Below, piece by piece: positions 1 to 5,575 of a DNA stretch of 5,753 bases. Source of the stretch: Chloroflexota bacterium. GTDB taxonomy: Bacteria; Chloroflexota; Anaerolineae; J102. The translations under genes were made by a program, and so were the position numbers. The stretch covers positions 1-5,753 of the forward strand of contig JAJRXO010000012.1 in NCBI GenBank assembly GCA_024276255.1, read 5' to 3'. Under the pieces are notes generated by a model, which made no database searches, was not told the origin of the DNA, and saw only the letters and a list, made by a program, of their open reading frames with translations. Position 1 is the stretch's first letter. Every line of letters begins with the position of its first letter.

Positions 1-231
1 ATGCAGCATGTGATGGACACCTTGCCCCCCGAGGAACGGTACAACTACATCTACCAGGGAGAATCGCAGGTGCTGGACCATATTCTGGTCACGCCGACGT
101 TGTTTGATTTGCTGAAGCGGGTCGATATCTTGCATGTCAATGCCGACTTCCCGCCGGCTATCCCGGATGATCCCAGCCCGCTGCGCAAATCCGATCACGA
201 CCCGGTGATCGCCACGTTCAATCTGCAATAA
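1..231 (+). CDS. C-terminal fragment of an endonuclease/exonuclease/phosphatase-family nuclease (5' end outside window)
   Basis: The last 76 codons of a larger gene; the reading frame is open at base 1, so the first ATG is probably an internal Met. Two motifs place it in the Mg-dependent endonuclease/exonuclease/phosphatase fold (DNase I-like): LDHILV at residues 25-30 and the terminal SDHDPV at residues 64-69, whose His is the catalytic His of the family. The wording around them (YIYQGESQVLDHILV, then VDILHVNADFP, then SDHDPVIATF) resembles the extracellular ExeM/NucH-type nucleases, which degrade DNA outside the cell, but the N-terminal domains and any signal peptide needed to confirm this are not visible. 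The protein ends nine residues after the start of the SDHDPV motif with no C-terminal anchor or sorting domain. The stop is TAA. It is followed by a long intergenic region and is not obviously co-transcribed with hrcA. Family confident; subfamily and secretion are inference. Confidence 0.8.
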   Translation: MQHVMDTLPPEERYNYIYQGESQVLDHILVTPTLFDLLKRVDILHVNADFPPAIPDDPSPLRKSDHDPVIATFNLQ

Positions 232-254
232 CGCTATTTCTGACGCGCATGCCC

Positions 255-299
255 GTATTGCGTGTTGCGTATTGCGTATTGCGTATTGAGTGTTGCGTA
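255..299. repeat. Heptamer tandem repeat, about 6.4 units of GTATTGC
   Basis: Six head-to-tail 7-base units: GTATTGC 255-261, GTGTTGC 262-268, GTATTGC 269-275, GTATTGC 276-282, GTATTGA 283-289, GTGTTGC 290-296, then a partial GTA. Three units are identical and the others differ by one base. It lies 24 bases after the nuclease stop, outside any credible gene. It looks like a slippage-prone intergenic microsatellite; no function can be assigned. Confidence 0.9.
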
Positions 300-304
300 A
301 CGCC

Positions 305-334
305 TTTACAGGGTTTCTCTGTAAAATGTATATT
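305..334 (+). promoter_or_regulatory. Candidate sigma70 promoter overlapping a perfect palindrome
   Basis: TTTACA (305-310, five of six bases of the -35 consensus) and TATATT (329-334, five of six of the -10 consensus) are 18 bases apart, predicting a start near 341. A perfect 7-bp inverted repeat, TTTACAG (305-311) and CTGTAAA (319-325) with a 7-base loop, covers the -35 box and most of the spacer, as an operator would. No convincing ORF follows before hrcA at 636, so the transcript would be a long hrcA leader or a small RNA. The palindrome could instead be a weak terminator of the upstream nuclease gene, but no T-run follows. Inference from sequence alone. Confidence 0.4.
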
Positions 335-342
335 GGGTAGAC

Positions 343-415
343 TTGGAGATCAGGAAACCAGGCCAGGCCTGCGCCGCGCAACGATTGCCCGGTCTCCAGG
401 TTTCCCGGGTTCCAA
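343..415. repeat. Imperfect 20-bp inverted repeat (long stem-loop)
   Basis: The left arm 343-362 pairs with the right arm 396-415: 15 Watson-Crick pairs, two G-U pairs (348/410 and 350/408) and three mismatches (349/409, 352/406, 360/398), closing a 33-base loop. The strongest block is GGAAACC (353-359) with GGTTTCC (399-405). There is no U-run after it, so it is not a standard terminator. It begins at the predicted start of transcription from the 305-334 promoter. It may be a structured leader, a small RNA, or a decayed palindromic intergenic element. Confidence 0.5.
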
Positions 416-506
416 AAGGGTCATTAGCAACCATACTTTTATCCACACGAACGACTTTGGTTGCGGCCCTGCCACCATCCGTATCGGCGTGCAGCCGTCC
501 ATGGTT

Positions 507-559
507 TCTGGCCTGAAAAAGGCCTCTCAGCCCCCGCCATATTTCATTTTCAGGCCGGA
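507..559. repeat. 13-bp inverted repeat upstream of the hrcA promoter
   Basis: The arms 507-519 (TCTGGCCTGAAAA) and 547-559 (TTTTCAGGCCGGA) are complementary over 13 positions, 12 Watson-Crick plus one T/G at 509/557. They contain a perfect 10-bp core and are separated by 27 bases. The left arm can alternatively pair with 520-524 as a small hairpin, GGCCT-GAAAA-AGGCC (510-524), so the two folds exclude each other. The right arm abuts the -35 region of the hrcA promoter. This could be an operator or a switching leader structure; the sequence does not decide. Confidence 0.5.
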
Positions 560-572
560 TCTGTGGTATGAT
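543..572 (+). promoter_or_regulatory. Promoter of the hrcA-grpE-dnaK operon (extended -10)
   Basis: TGGTATGAT at 564-572 is an extended -10 element: TG, one base, then TATGAT, which matches TATAAT at five of six positions. The -35 is weak: TTCATT at 543-548 with an 18-base spacer, as is common where an extended -10 compensates. Transcription would start near 579, about nine bases before the CIRCE operator, placing the operator in the 5' leader in the usual arrangement for HrcA control. Confidence 0.65.
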
Positions 573-587
573 TGCTGCGATCCCATA

Positions 588-614
588 TTAGCACTCTCAC
601 CCTTCAAGTGCTAG
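588..614 (+). promoter_or_regulatory. CIRCE operator (HrcA binding site)
   Basis: The left arm TTAGCACTC (588-596) is identical to the CIRCE consensus. After exactly nine bases the right arm AAGTGCTAG (606-614) matches the consensus GAGTGCTAA at seven of nine positions; the two differences are its first and last bases. The arms pair perfectly over the central TAGCACT/AGTGCTA. It lies 21 bases before the hrcA start codon. HrcA is known to bind this element and repress class I heat-shock genes, which here means autoregulation of the whole operon. Confidence 0.95.
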
Positions 615-635
615 AATTCTGCTCCGTAACGAATC

Positions 636-1733
636 ATGTCCCGCCACACCATTTCCGCCGCCGATATCAGCCCGCGCCAACAGGCCATCCTGGGCCTGAT
701 TGTGCGGGAGTTTATCGAAAACGCAGAGCCGGTTGGATCAGTACACCTGGTTCGCAAATACCAGCTTGGCATCTCGTCGGCCACCGTGCGCAACGAGATG
801 AAAAAGCTGGAAGAACTGGGCTATCTTACGCATCCTCATACTTCAGCAGGGCGCATCCCCACACACAGGGGCTACCGCTTCTTTGTGCAGCATCTGCTGC
901 CTGAAACCAGCCTGCCGGAATCCCTGCAACATACCATCCGCCACCAGTTTTATCAGGTGCAGCAGGAGCTGGATCAGTGGGTGCGCCTGGCAGCCAGTGT
1001 GATGGCCCGCACCACGCAAAACGCGGCCATCACCACCGTCCCCCGCCCCAGCCAGGCACAATTCAAGCATCTCGAGCTCATCAGTCTGCAGCCTCGCACG
1101 GTGCTGATGGTATTGGTGCTGGCGGGGGGCTCCGTGCGTCAGCAACTGGTGACGCTGGACGACGTCTGGACGCAGGAGGAGCTCTCACGCCTGAGCGAAT
1201 CCATCAACCGCCATCTCGGCGGATTGACGCAGGCGCAGATCAGCCAGACCGAGGCTGAAAGCGATCCGCTTGAGCGCAGGATCATCGAACTCATCGCCGA
1301 TATCCTCTATCACGAAGACCGGCAACACTCCCAGATTTACCGTGACGGTCTCACCCACGTGCTGCAATCACCCGAATTTGCCGACCGCGGCACAGCCCGT
1401 CGTTTCATCGAGATCTTCGAGGAGCCCACGGCCATTGTCCCCATCATCGAGGAAGCTCGGCAAATCGCCGGCATACAGGTGATCATCGGCGGAGAGCAAC
1501 CCTACGATGAGCTGCCCAATATCAGCATGGTGCTCTCGCGCTACGGCCAGCCCCAGCAGGCGGCCGGCATCCTGGGCATTATCGGCCCCATTCGTATGCC
1601 CTACGGGCACACCATCTCCACCGTACGCTTCATGTCGCAGCTGATGAGCACGCTCATCGCCAGCCTTTATGGCGATGAGGAGGCAGCCGGGCTGTCCGGC
1701 TCCGCCCCTGATACACCCCCAACCGTCATCTGA
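636..1733 (+). CDS. hrcA: Heat-inducible transcription repressor HrcA
   Basis: A 365-residue protein, slightly longer than the usual 340-350 because of a low-complexity tail after residue 345. Residues 10-85 form the N-terminal winged helix-turn-helix that reads CIRCE, with family hallmarks EPVGS (31-35), SSATVRNEM (47-55) and SAGRIPTHRGYR (70-81). The middle (about 100-270) is the GAF-like dimerisation region with its inserted domain. The C-terminal block has IGGEQPYDEL (284-293) and GILGIIGPIRMPYG (311-324), typical of HrcA. The ATG at 636 is chosen because it leaves a normal N terminus and lies directly after CIRCE; no clear Shine-Dalgarno sequence precedes it. It is the first gene of the operon and should repress itself, grpE and dnaK at normal temperature. 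In known systems HrcA needs GroEL to stay active, so it senses chaperonin load. Confidence 0.97.
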   Translation: MSRHTISAADISPRQQAILGLIVREFIENAEPVGSVHLVRKYQLGISSATVRNEMKKLEELGYLTHPHTSAGRIPTHRGYRFFVQHLLPETSLPESLQHTIRHQFYQVQQELDQWVRLAASVMARTTQNAAITTVPRPSQAQFKHLELISLQPRTVLMVLVLAGGSVRQQLVTLDDVWTQEELSRLSESINRHLGGLTQAQISQTEAESDPLERRIIELIADILYHEDRQHSQIYRDGLTHVLQSPEFADRGTARRFIEIFEEPTAIVPIIEEARQIAGIQVIIGGEQPYDELPNISMVLSRYGQPQQAAGILGIIGPIRMPYGHTISTVRFMSQLMSTLIASLYGDEEAAGLSGSAPDTPPTVI

Positions 1734-1792
1734 AACCCAATCGTCTTCATCCCTTCCACAAAATCCTGGTCTGAATCGCATTTTCCCAAGCC

Positions 1793-2395
1793 ATGAACAA
1801 CCACAACAATCATCCCGAAACGCCCCCGAACGATCAGCAAAACGAAACCCCCACGCCAACCGAGCCCATTGCAGACGAAAACGCGGTCGAGATGGAAGCG
1901 CCCGAGGCCGCGGCTGTGGAGGACGAGACTCTGAATAATCTCGTCAACGAACTCAAAGAAGCCCGCCAGCAGGCTGATGCCGCCAAAGATCAGGCCCTGC
2001 GCGCGCAGGCCGAACTGCAAAACTTCCGCAAACGCAAGGAGCGGGAGGCATTCGAGCGCGTGGCCCAGGCCAATGCCCGCCTGCTGAGAGAGCTGCTGCC
2101 CATCATCGATGACTTCGAACGCGCCTTCGCCAATGTGCCCGAGCAGGTGACCGACGAGGAGAGCGCCTGGCTGGAAGGCTTCCGGCTCATCGAGCGCAAG
2201 CTGCACACGCTGCTCGAACGTGAGGGCGTCATCCCCATCGAGGCCAGCGGCGCCTTCGACCCCACCGTCCACGAAGCGATCAGCGTTGAACCCAGTGACG
2301 ACGTACCCAGCGGAGAAATCATCGCCGAGGTGCAACGCGGTTACAAACTCAACGATAAAGTCCTGCGGCCCAGTTACGTACGCGTGGCCAAATAA
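1793..2395 (+). CDS. grpE: Nucleotide exchange factor GrpE
   Basis: A 200-residue cytosolic protein, normal for GrpE. Residues 1-45 are a disordered stretch rich in Asn, Pro and acidic residues. About 45-95 is a long charged helix that would form the dimeric coiled coil, including LQNFRKRKEREAFE (75-88). About 96-145 is the four-helix bundle, with LLPIIDDFERAF (101-112). Residues 146-200 form the beta-wing domain that contacts DnaK, with GAFDPTVHEAI (153-163) and the signature ending GYKLNDKVLRPSYVRVAK (183-200). It acts with DnaK by opening its nucleotide-binding domain and releasing ADP; in known systems the long helix also serves as a thermosensor. It follows hrcA by 59 bases and precedes dnaK by 25, in one operon. 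The ATG at 1793 is the natural start; there is no obvious ribosome binding site, as for hrcA. Confidence 0.97.
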   Translation: MNNHNNHPETPPNDQQNETPTPTEPIADENAVEMEAPEAAAVEDETLNNLVNELKEARQQADAAKDQALRAQAELQNFRKRKEREAFERVAQANARLLRELLPIIDDFERAFANVPEQVTDEESAWLEGFRLIERKLHTLLEREGVIPIEASGAFDPTVHEAISVEPSDDVPSGEIIAEVQRGYKLNDKVLRPSYVRVAK

Positions 2396-2420
2396 CCCAT
2401 TCAAACCACAAGAGCCAAAT

Positions 2421-4334
2421 ATGTCTAAAATCATCGGAATCGACCTCGGAACCACCAACTCGGCGGTGGCCGTCATGGAAGGCGGCGAACCCACCATTAT
2501 CGCCTCGGCCGAAGGCGGCCGTCTCATCCCCTCGGTTGTCGCCGTCAATCCCAAGAGCGGCGAACGCATGGTGGGGCAGATCGCGCGGCGTCAGGCGATC
2601 ACAAATGCTGAAAACACCATCTTCTCCGTCAAACGCTTTATCGGCCGCAAGTTCGACGATCCAGTCGTGCAACGGGGCAAGGACCAACTGCCCTACAAAC
2701 TCGTGGCGGCGCCGAACGGCGATGTACGCGTGGTGATGGGCGATCGTGAATACGCGCCCCCGGAGATCTCGGCCATGGTCCTGCAAAAGATCAAGGCCGA
2801 CGTCGAGTCCTATCTCGGCGAGCCCGTCACCCAGGCCGTGATCACCGTCCCCGCCTATTTCAATGACTCACAACGCCAGGCCACCAAGGATGCCGGTAAG
2901 ATCGCCGGTCTGGAAGTACTGCGCATCATCAACGAACCCACAGCTTCAGCCCTGGCCTATGGCCTTGATAAAAGCACCAAAGAGGGCAAGATCGCCGTGT
3001 ACGATCTGGGCGGAGGCACCTTCGACATCTCCATACTCGACGTTGGTGATGGCGTATTCGAGGTGCTGAGCACCAACGGCGACACCTATCTGGGCGGCGA
3101 TGATTTCGATCAGCGCATCATCAACTGGGTGGCCGACGTCTTCCAGACCGAATACGGCATCAACCTGCGCAAGGATCGCATGGCCCTGCAGCGTCTGAAA
3201 GAGGCGGCCGAAAAAGCCAAGATCGAACTCTCGACCGTGCTGGAGACCGAGATCAACCTGCCCTATATCACTGCCGACGCTTCTGGTCCCAAGCATCTCA
3301 TCGTCTCCCTCAGCCGGGCCAAGCTCGAGCAGCTCACCGAAGACCTGATCCAGCGCACCATCGGTCCCTGTCGCCAGGCGCTCAGCGATGCAAGCATCGA
3401 CAAATCCGAGATCAACGATGTCATCCTCGTTGGCGGTATGACCCGAATGCCGGCGGTTCAGGAAGCCGTACAAAAATTCTTCGAGCGCACCCCGCACAAG
3501 GGCGTGAATCCCGACGAGGTTGTGGCCATCGGCGCCGCCATCCAGGCGGGCGTGCTGGCCGGCGACGTCAAGGACATCCTCCTGCTCGACGTCACCCCTC
3601 TCACCCTGGCCATTGAGACCCTGGGCGGTGTTGCGACACCGATGATTGAGCGCAATACCACCATCCCCACCAAGAAAACCCAGGTGTTTACCACGGCCTC
3701 GCACAATCAGACCCAGGTGGAGATCGTCATCACCCAGGGCGAGCGTCCCATGACCAAAGATAACAAAATGTTGGGGCGATTTATTCTCGATGGCATCCCC
3801 CCGGCCCCGCGCGGGGTGCCGCAGATCGAGGTGACCTTCGACATCGACGCCAATGGTATCCTGCACGTCAACGCCCATGACAAGGCCACAGGCCGCGAGC
3901 AATCGATCAAGATCACAGCCAGTTCGGGCCTCAGCGATGAGGAGATCGAGCGCATGGTGCAGGAAGCCGAAGTCCACAAGGCCGAGGATGAGCAACGCCG
4001 CAAGGTCATCGAAGCCCGAAATCGGGCCGACGCCGTTATTTATCAGACAGAAAAGGCCGTCGAAGAGGCGAGCGACCAGTTGCCGGACAATATCAAGGAC
4101 GATCTGCAGAAAAGGATCACAGACCTGCGTGGCCTGCTTGATGGCGATGATCCCGCTGCTATCGAACGCGGCACCGACGATCTATTGCAGGCAGCCCAGC
4201 AGATCGGCCAGTATCTTTACAATCAGGCAGAAGCGTCGACTCCGCCGCCGACCGATGGTGCCAGCTCCGACAGCGACCAGGGCCCGGACGACGGTGAAGA
4301 CGTGGTGGATGCCGAGTTCCACGACGCCGAATAA
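2421..4334 (+). CDS. dnaK: Molecular chaperone DnaK (Hsp70)
   Basis: A 637-residue cytosolic ATP-dependent chaperone, almost exactly the length of the E. coli protein (638). The ATPase domain (1-384) shows IGIDLGTTNS (5-14), AYFNDSQRQATKDAG (145-159), YDLGGGTFDIS (194-204, with Thr200 at the place of E. coli Thr199) and VILVGGMTRMPAVQ (334-347). The interdomain linker is DILLLDVTP (385-393). The substrate-binding beta domain follows to about 505, with PPAPRGVPQIEVTFDIDANG (460-479), then the helical lid and an acidic tail with the usual VVDAEF (628-633). It keeps the nucleotide-binding-domain insert (about 75-100) that Gram-positive DnaK proteins lack. The frame is open upstream to 2220 inside grpE, but the family N terminus fixes the start at 2421; a weak AAGAG lies at 2410-2414. 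The partner GrpE is encoded just upstream; the co-chaperone dnaJ is not in the window. Regulation is expected from CIRCE at 588-614. Confidence 0.98.
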   Translation: MSKIIGIDLGTTNSAVAVMEGGEPTIIASAEGGRLIPSVVAVNPKSGERMVGQIARRQAITNAENTIFSVKRFIGRKFDDPVVQRGKDQLPYKLVAAPNGDVRVVMGDREYAPPEISAMVLQKIKADVESYLGEPVTQAVITVPAYFNDSQRQATKDAGKIAGLEVLRIINEPTASALAYGLDKSTKEGKIAVYDLGGGTFDISILDVGDGVFEVLSTNGDTYLGGDDFDQRIINWVADVFQTEYGINLRKDRMALQRLKEAAEKAKIELSTVLETEINLPYITADASGPKHLIVSLSRAKLEQLTEDLIQRTIGPCRQALSDASIDKSEINDVILVGGMTRMPAVQEAVQKFFERTPHKGVNPDEVVAIGAAIQAGVLAGDVKDILLLDVTPLTLAIETLGGVATPMIERNTTIPTKKTQVFTTASHNQTQVEIVITQGERPMTKDNKMLGRFILDGIPPAPRGVPQIEVTFDIDANGILHVNAHDKATGREQSIKITASSGLSDEEIERMVQEAEVHKAEDEQRRKVIEARNRADAVIYQTEKAVEEASDQLPDNIKDDLQKRITDLRGLLDGDDPAAIERGTDDLLQAAQQIGQYLYNQAEASTPPPTDGASSDSDQGPDDGEDVVDAEFHDAE

Positions 4335-4351
4335 TCTTTCTCACCCACATG

Positions 4352-4396
4352 CCCCCTCCTGCGAACTGACGCATCTGCCGTTGGCCAGCGAGGGGG
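4352..4396. terminator. GC-rich nested hairpin between convergent genes; possible bidirectional terminator
   Basis: CCCCCTC (4352-4358) and GAGGGGG (4390-4396) form a perfect 7-bp stem. Its 31-base loop holds a second small stem, TGCG (4360-4363) with CGCA (4370-4373), and a third pairing CTGCC (4375-4379) with GGCCAG (4383-4388, one bulge). It sits between the dnaK stop and the stop of the minus-strand gene, where a shared terminator is expected. Neither side carries a T-run, so classical intrinsic termination is uncertain. Confidence 0.35.
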
Positions 4397-5575
4397 TTAA
4401 CGCGCCCACCAGCGCTCTGGGCCCAGACGTTTGCCATAGCCCATGAATCCGTCCAGTGAGTAGACGAGACGGCGCAGAGGCGTGCCTGCCAACCAGCGGG
4501 CGGCCCGATGCCACCATTTGCCATAATCTTTGTTATAAGGGCAGGTGCGGATGCAGATGGCGCAATCGCTGTCTTGTAGCGTCCAGAAATTGAAGCATTT
4601 TTCGGCATTCACCGACCATTTCTTCACGCCCTTGCGATTGGAGATGTTGTTGGTGGCGAATGAAGGGGCTCCCAGGGGCAGGGCTTTGGCCGGACAGGTT
4701 TCGGCGCAGCGTTTGCAAATCCGGCAAAAGGCGCGTACGCCAAAACTGATGGGTCGGTCGTGAGCCAGGGGCAGATCGGTGTAGACCTTGCCCAGACGCA
4801 CACGCGGCCCATACGCTTTGGTGATCAACAGTCCATTACGGCCATATTCGCCCAGGCCTGCCTTGATGGCGTAGGGGATGCTGGGCGCGGTGTCGTTCAT
4901 GCTGGGGATCGCCCGGTATCCCAGATCACGGATGAACTGGGCAAGCGAGATCAGCAGGGCAGCGTCTCGTGAGTAGCCCACGCCCGTGGCCGCGCTACCC
5001 AGAGCCGAGGGCATGGTTTTCATGATGTCGTAGGGCATGGGCACAGCCACCACGATGACATGCTGCAGTCCCGGCGGGATTTCGGGCGGCAGCTCCTCGC
5101 CGCTGCTGTCGTGGTAGCGAGTGCTATATTGCCATCGTTCATCATAGTGGGTAATGCCCACCAGGGCTGCGCCCAGCACCCTGGCAGCTTTTTTAACGCG
5201 GCCGGCAACCTCTTCGGGCGAGCCCAGCTCAGCCCGGCGCGACGAGACCTCTCCCAGCAGGGTGAAGACGTCGGTGAATCCCTCGCAGCGCTCCCGTTCC
5301 CCACGGATATCGGCGAGGACATCGCTGAGATGCCAACCAGCGTTGCGCAAGGCGTAATCCGGCTGATGAAAGCCCTGGGCGCGACGGTGCCGGGTAACCG
5401 GCTCACTGTGTCCGCGATAAAAAGCCTCGGTCTTAAGGTTGCGGATGCTCGGGTCCCACCAGGAACGCCGGAACATCTCATTCTTCTGCGGGAAGCGATC
5501 GAAATCATCATTGATCTCGAAGCCCGCTTCCTTGTCGCTGGCATCTTTGAGGTGTGGTGAGGGAGATGGCATCAT
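4397..5575 (-). CDS. Reductive-dehalogenase-like corrinoid/Fe-S protein (RdhA homologue, no Tat signal)
   Basis: From the chosen start (ATG at 5575-5573) the protein has 392 residues. Two 4Fe-4S motifs are clear: CRICKRCAETCP (Cys284, 287, 290, 294) and Cys327-x10-CAICIRTCP (Cys338, 341, 345). The pattern KKW..., KCFNFW and then CxxCxxxCP is that of RdhA reductive dehalogenases rather than the tRNA enzyme QueG. Other family hallmarks are FEINDDFDRF (19-28), AGLGEYGRNGLLI (239-251), GPRVRLGKVYTDLPL (256-270) and a GYG...WW ending (379-390). RdhA enzymes use cobalamin and two clusters to remove halides reductively; Tyr201 and Arg258/Arg260 are possible active-site residues by position, not verified. 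There is no twin-arginine signal and no membrane segment, so a cytosolic location is likely. Canonical exported RdhA proteins are longer and usually lie next to the membrane anchor rdhB; the downstream side here is dnaK, so rdhB is absent there. A longer start at 5641 adds 22 residues that look like intergenic DNA. Substrate unknown. Confidence 0.85.
   Translation of the reverse strand: MMPSPSPHLKDASDKEAGFEINDDFDRFPQKNEMFRRSWWDPSIRNLKTEAFYRGHSEPVTRHRRAQGFHQPDYALRNAGWHLSDVLADIRGERERCEGFTDVFTLLGEVSSRRAELGSPEEVAGRVKKAARVLGAALVGITHYDERWQYSTRYHDSSGEELPPEIPPGLQHVIVVAVPMPYDIMKTMPSALGSAATGVGYSRDAALLISLAQFIRDLGYRAIPSMNDTAPSIPYAIKAGLGEYGRNGLLITKAYGPRVRLGKVYTDLPLAHDRPISFGVRAFCRICKRCAETCPAKALPLGAPSFATNNISNRKGVKKWSVNAEKCFNFWTLQDSDCAICIRTCPYNKDYGKWWHRAARWLAGTPLRRLVYSLDGFMGYGKRLGPERWWAR

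Noticed and set aside
255..299. CRISPR-like array
   Set aside because: The units are 7 bases and contiguous, with no spacers and no cas genes nearby.
427..464. 7-bp inverted repeat GCAACCA (427-433) / TGGTTGC (458-464)
   Set aside because: An inverted repeat of this size and loop is expected about once by chance in 400 bases, and nothing else marks the site.
249..614. 121-residue plus-strand ORF between the nuclease and hrcA
   Set aside because: It starts inside the heptamer repeat, runs through hairpins, the promoter and CIRCE, shows no domain or composition of a real protein, and has no ribosome binding site.
2220..2420. 67-residue N-terminal extension of DnaK
   Set aside because: It lies inside the grpE coding region in another frame and has no similarity to DnaK; the family N terminus MSKIIGIDLGTTNS starts at 2421.
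1667..2569. 300-residue minus-strand ORF opposite the end of hrcA, grpE and the start of dnaK
   Set aside because: It is an antisense shadow of three well-identified genes, with no recognisable motif of its own.
2946..3995. 349-residue minus-strand ORF opposite dnaK
   Set aside because: Long antisense frames opposite Hsp70 genes are a known by-product of their codon use and have been mistaken for real genes before. No independent family motif is seen.
5060..5560. 166-residue plus-strand ORF opposite the RdhA-like gene
   Set aside because: It is a shadow frame; the minus strand in this interval encodes conserved RdhA residues.
4397..5575. Epoxyqueuosine reductase QueG as identity of the minus-strand gene
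   Set aside because: QueG shares the corrinoid and double-cluster plan, but the KCFNFW context before the second cluster, the N-terminal FEINDDFDRF block and the GYG...WW ending fit RdhA better.
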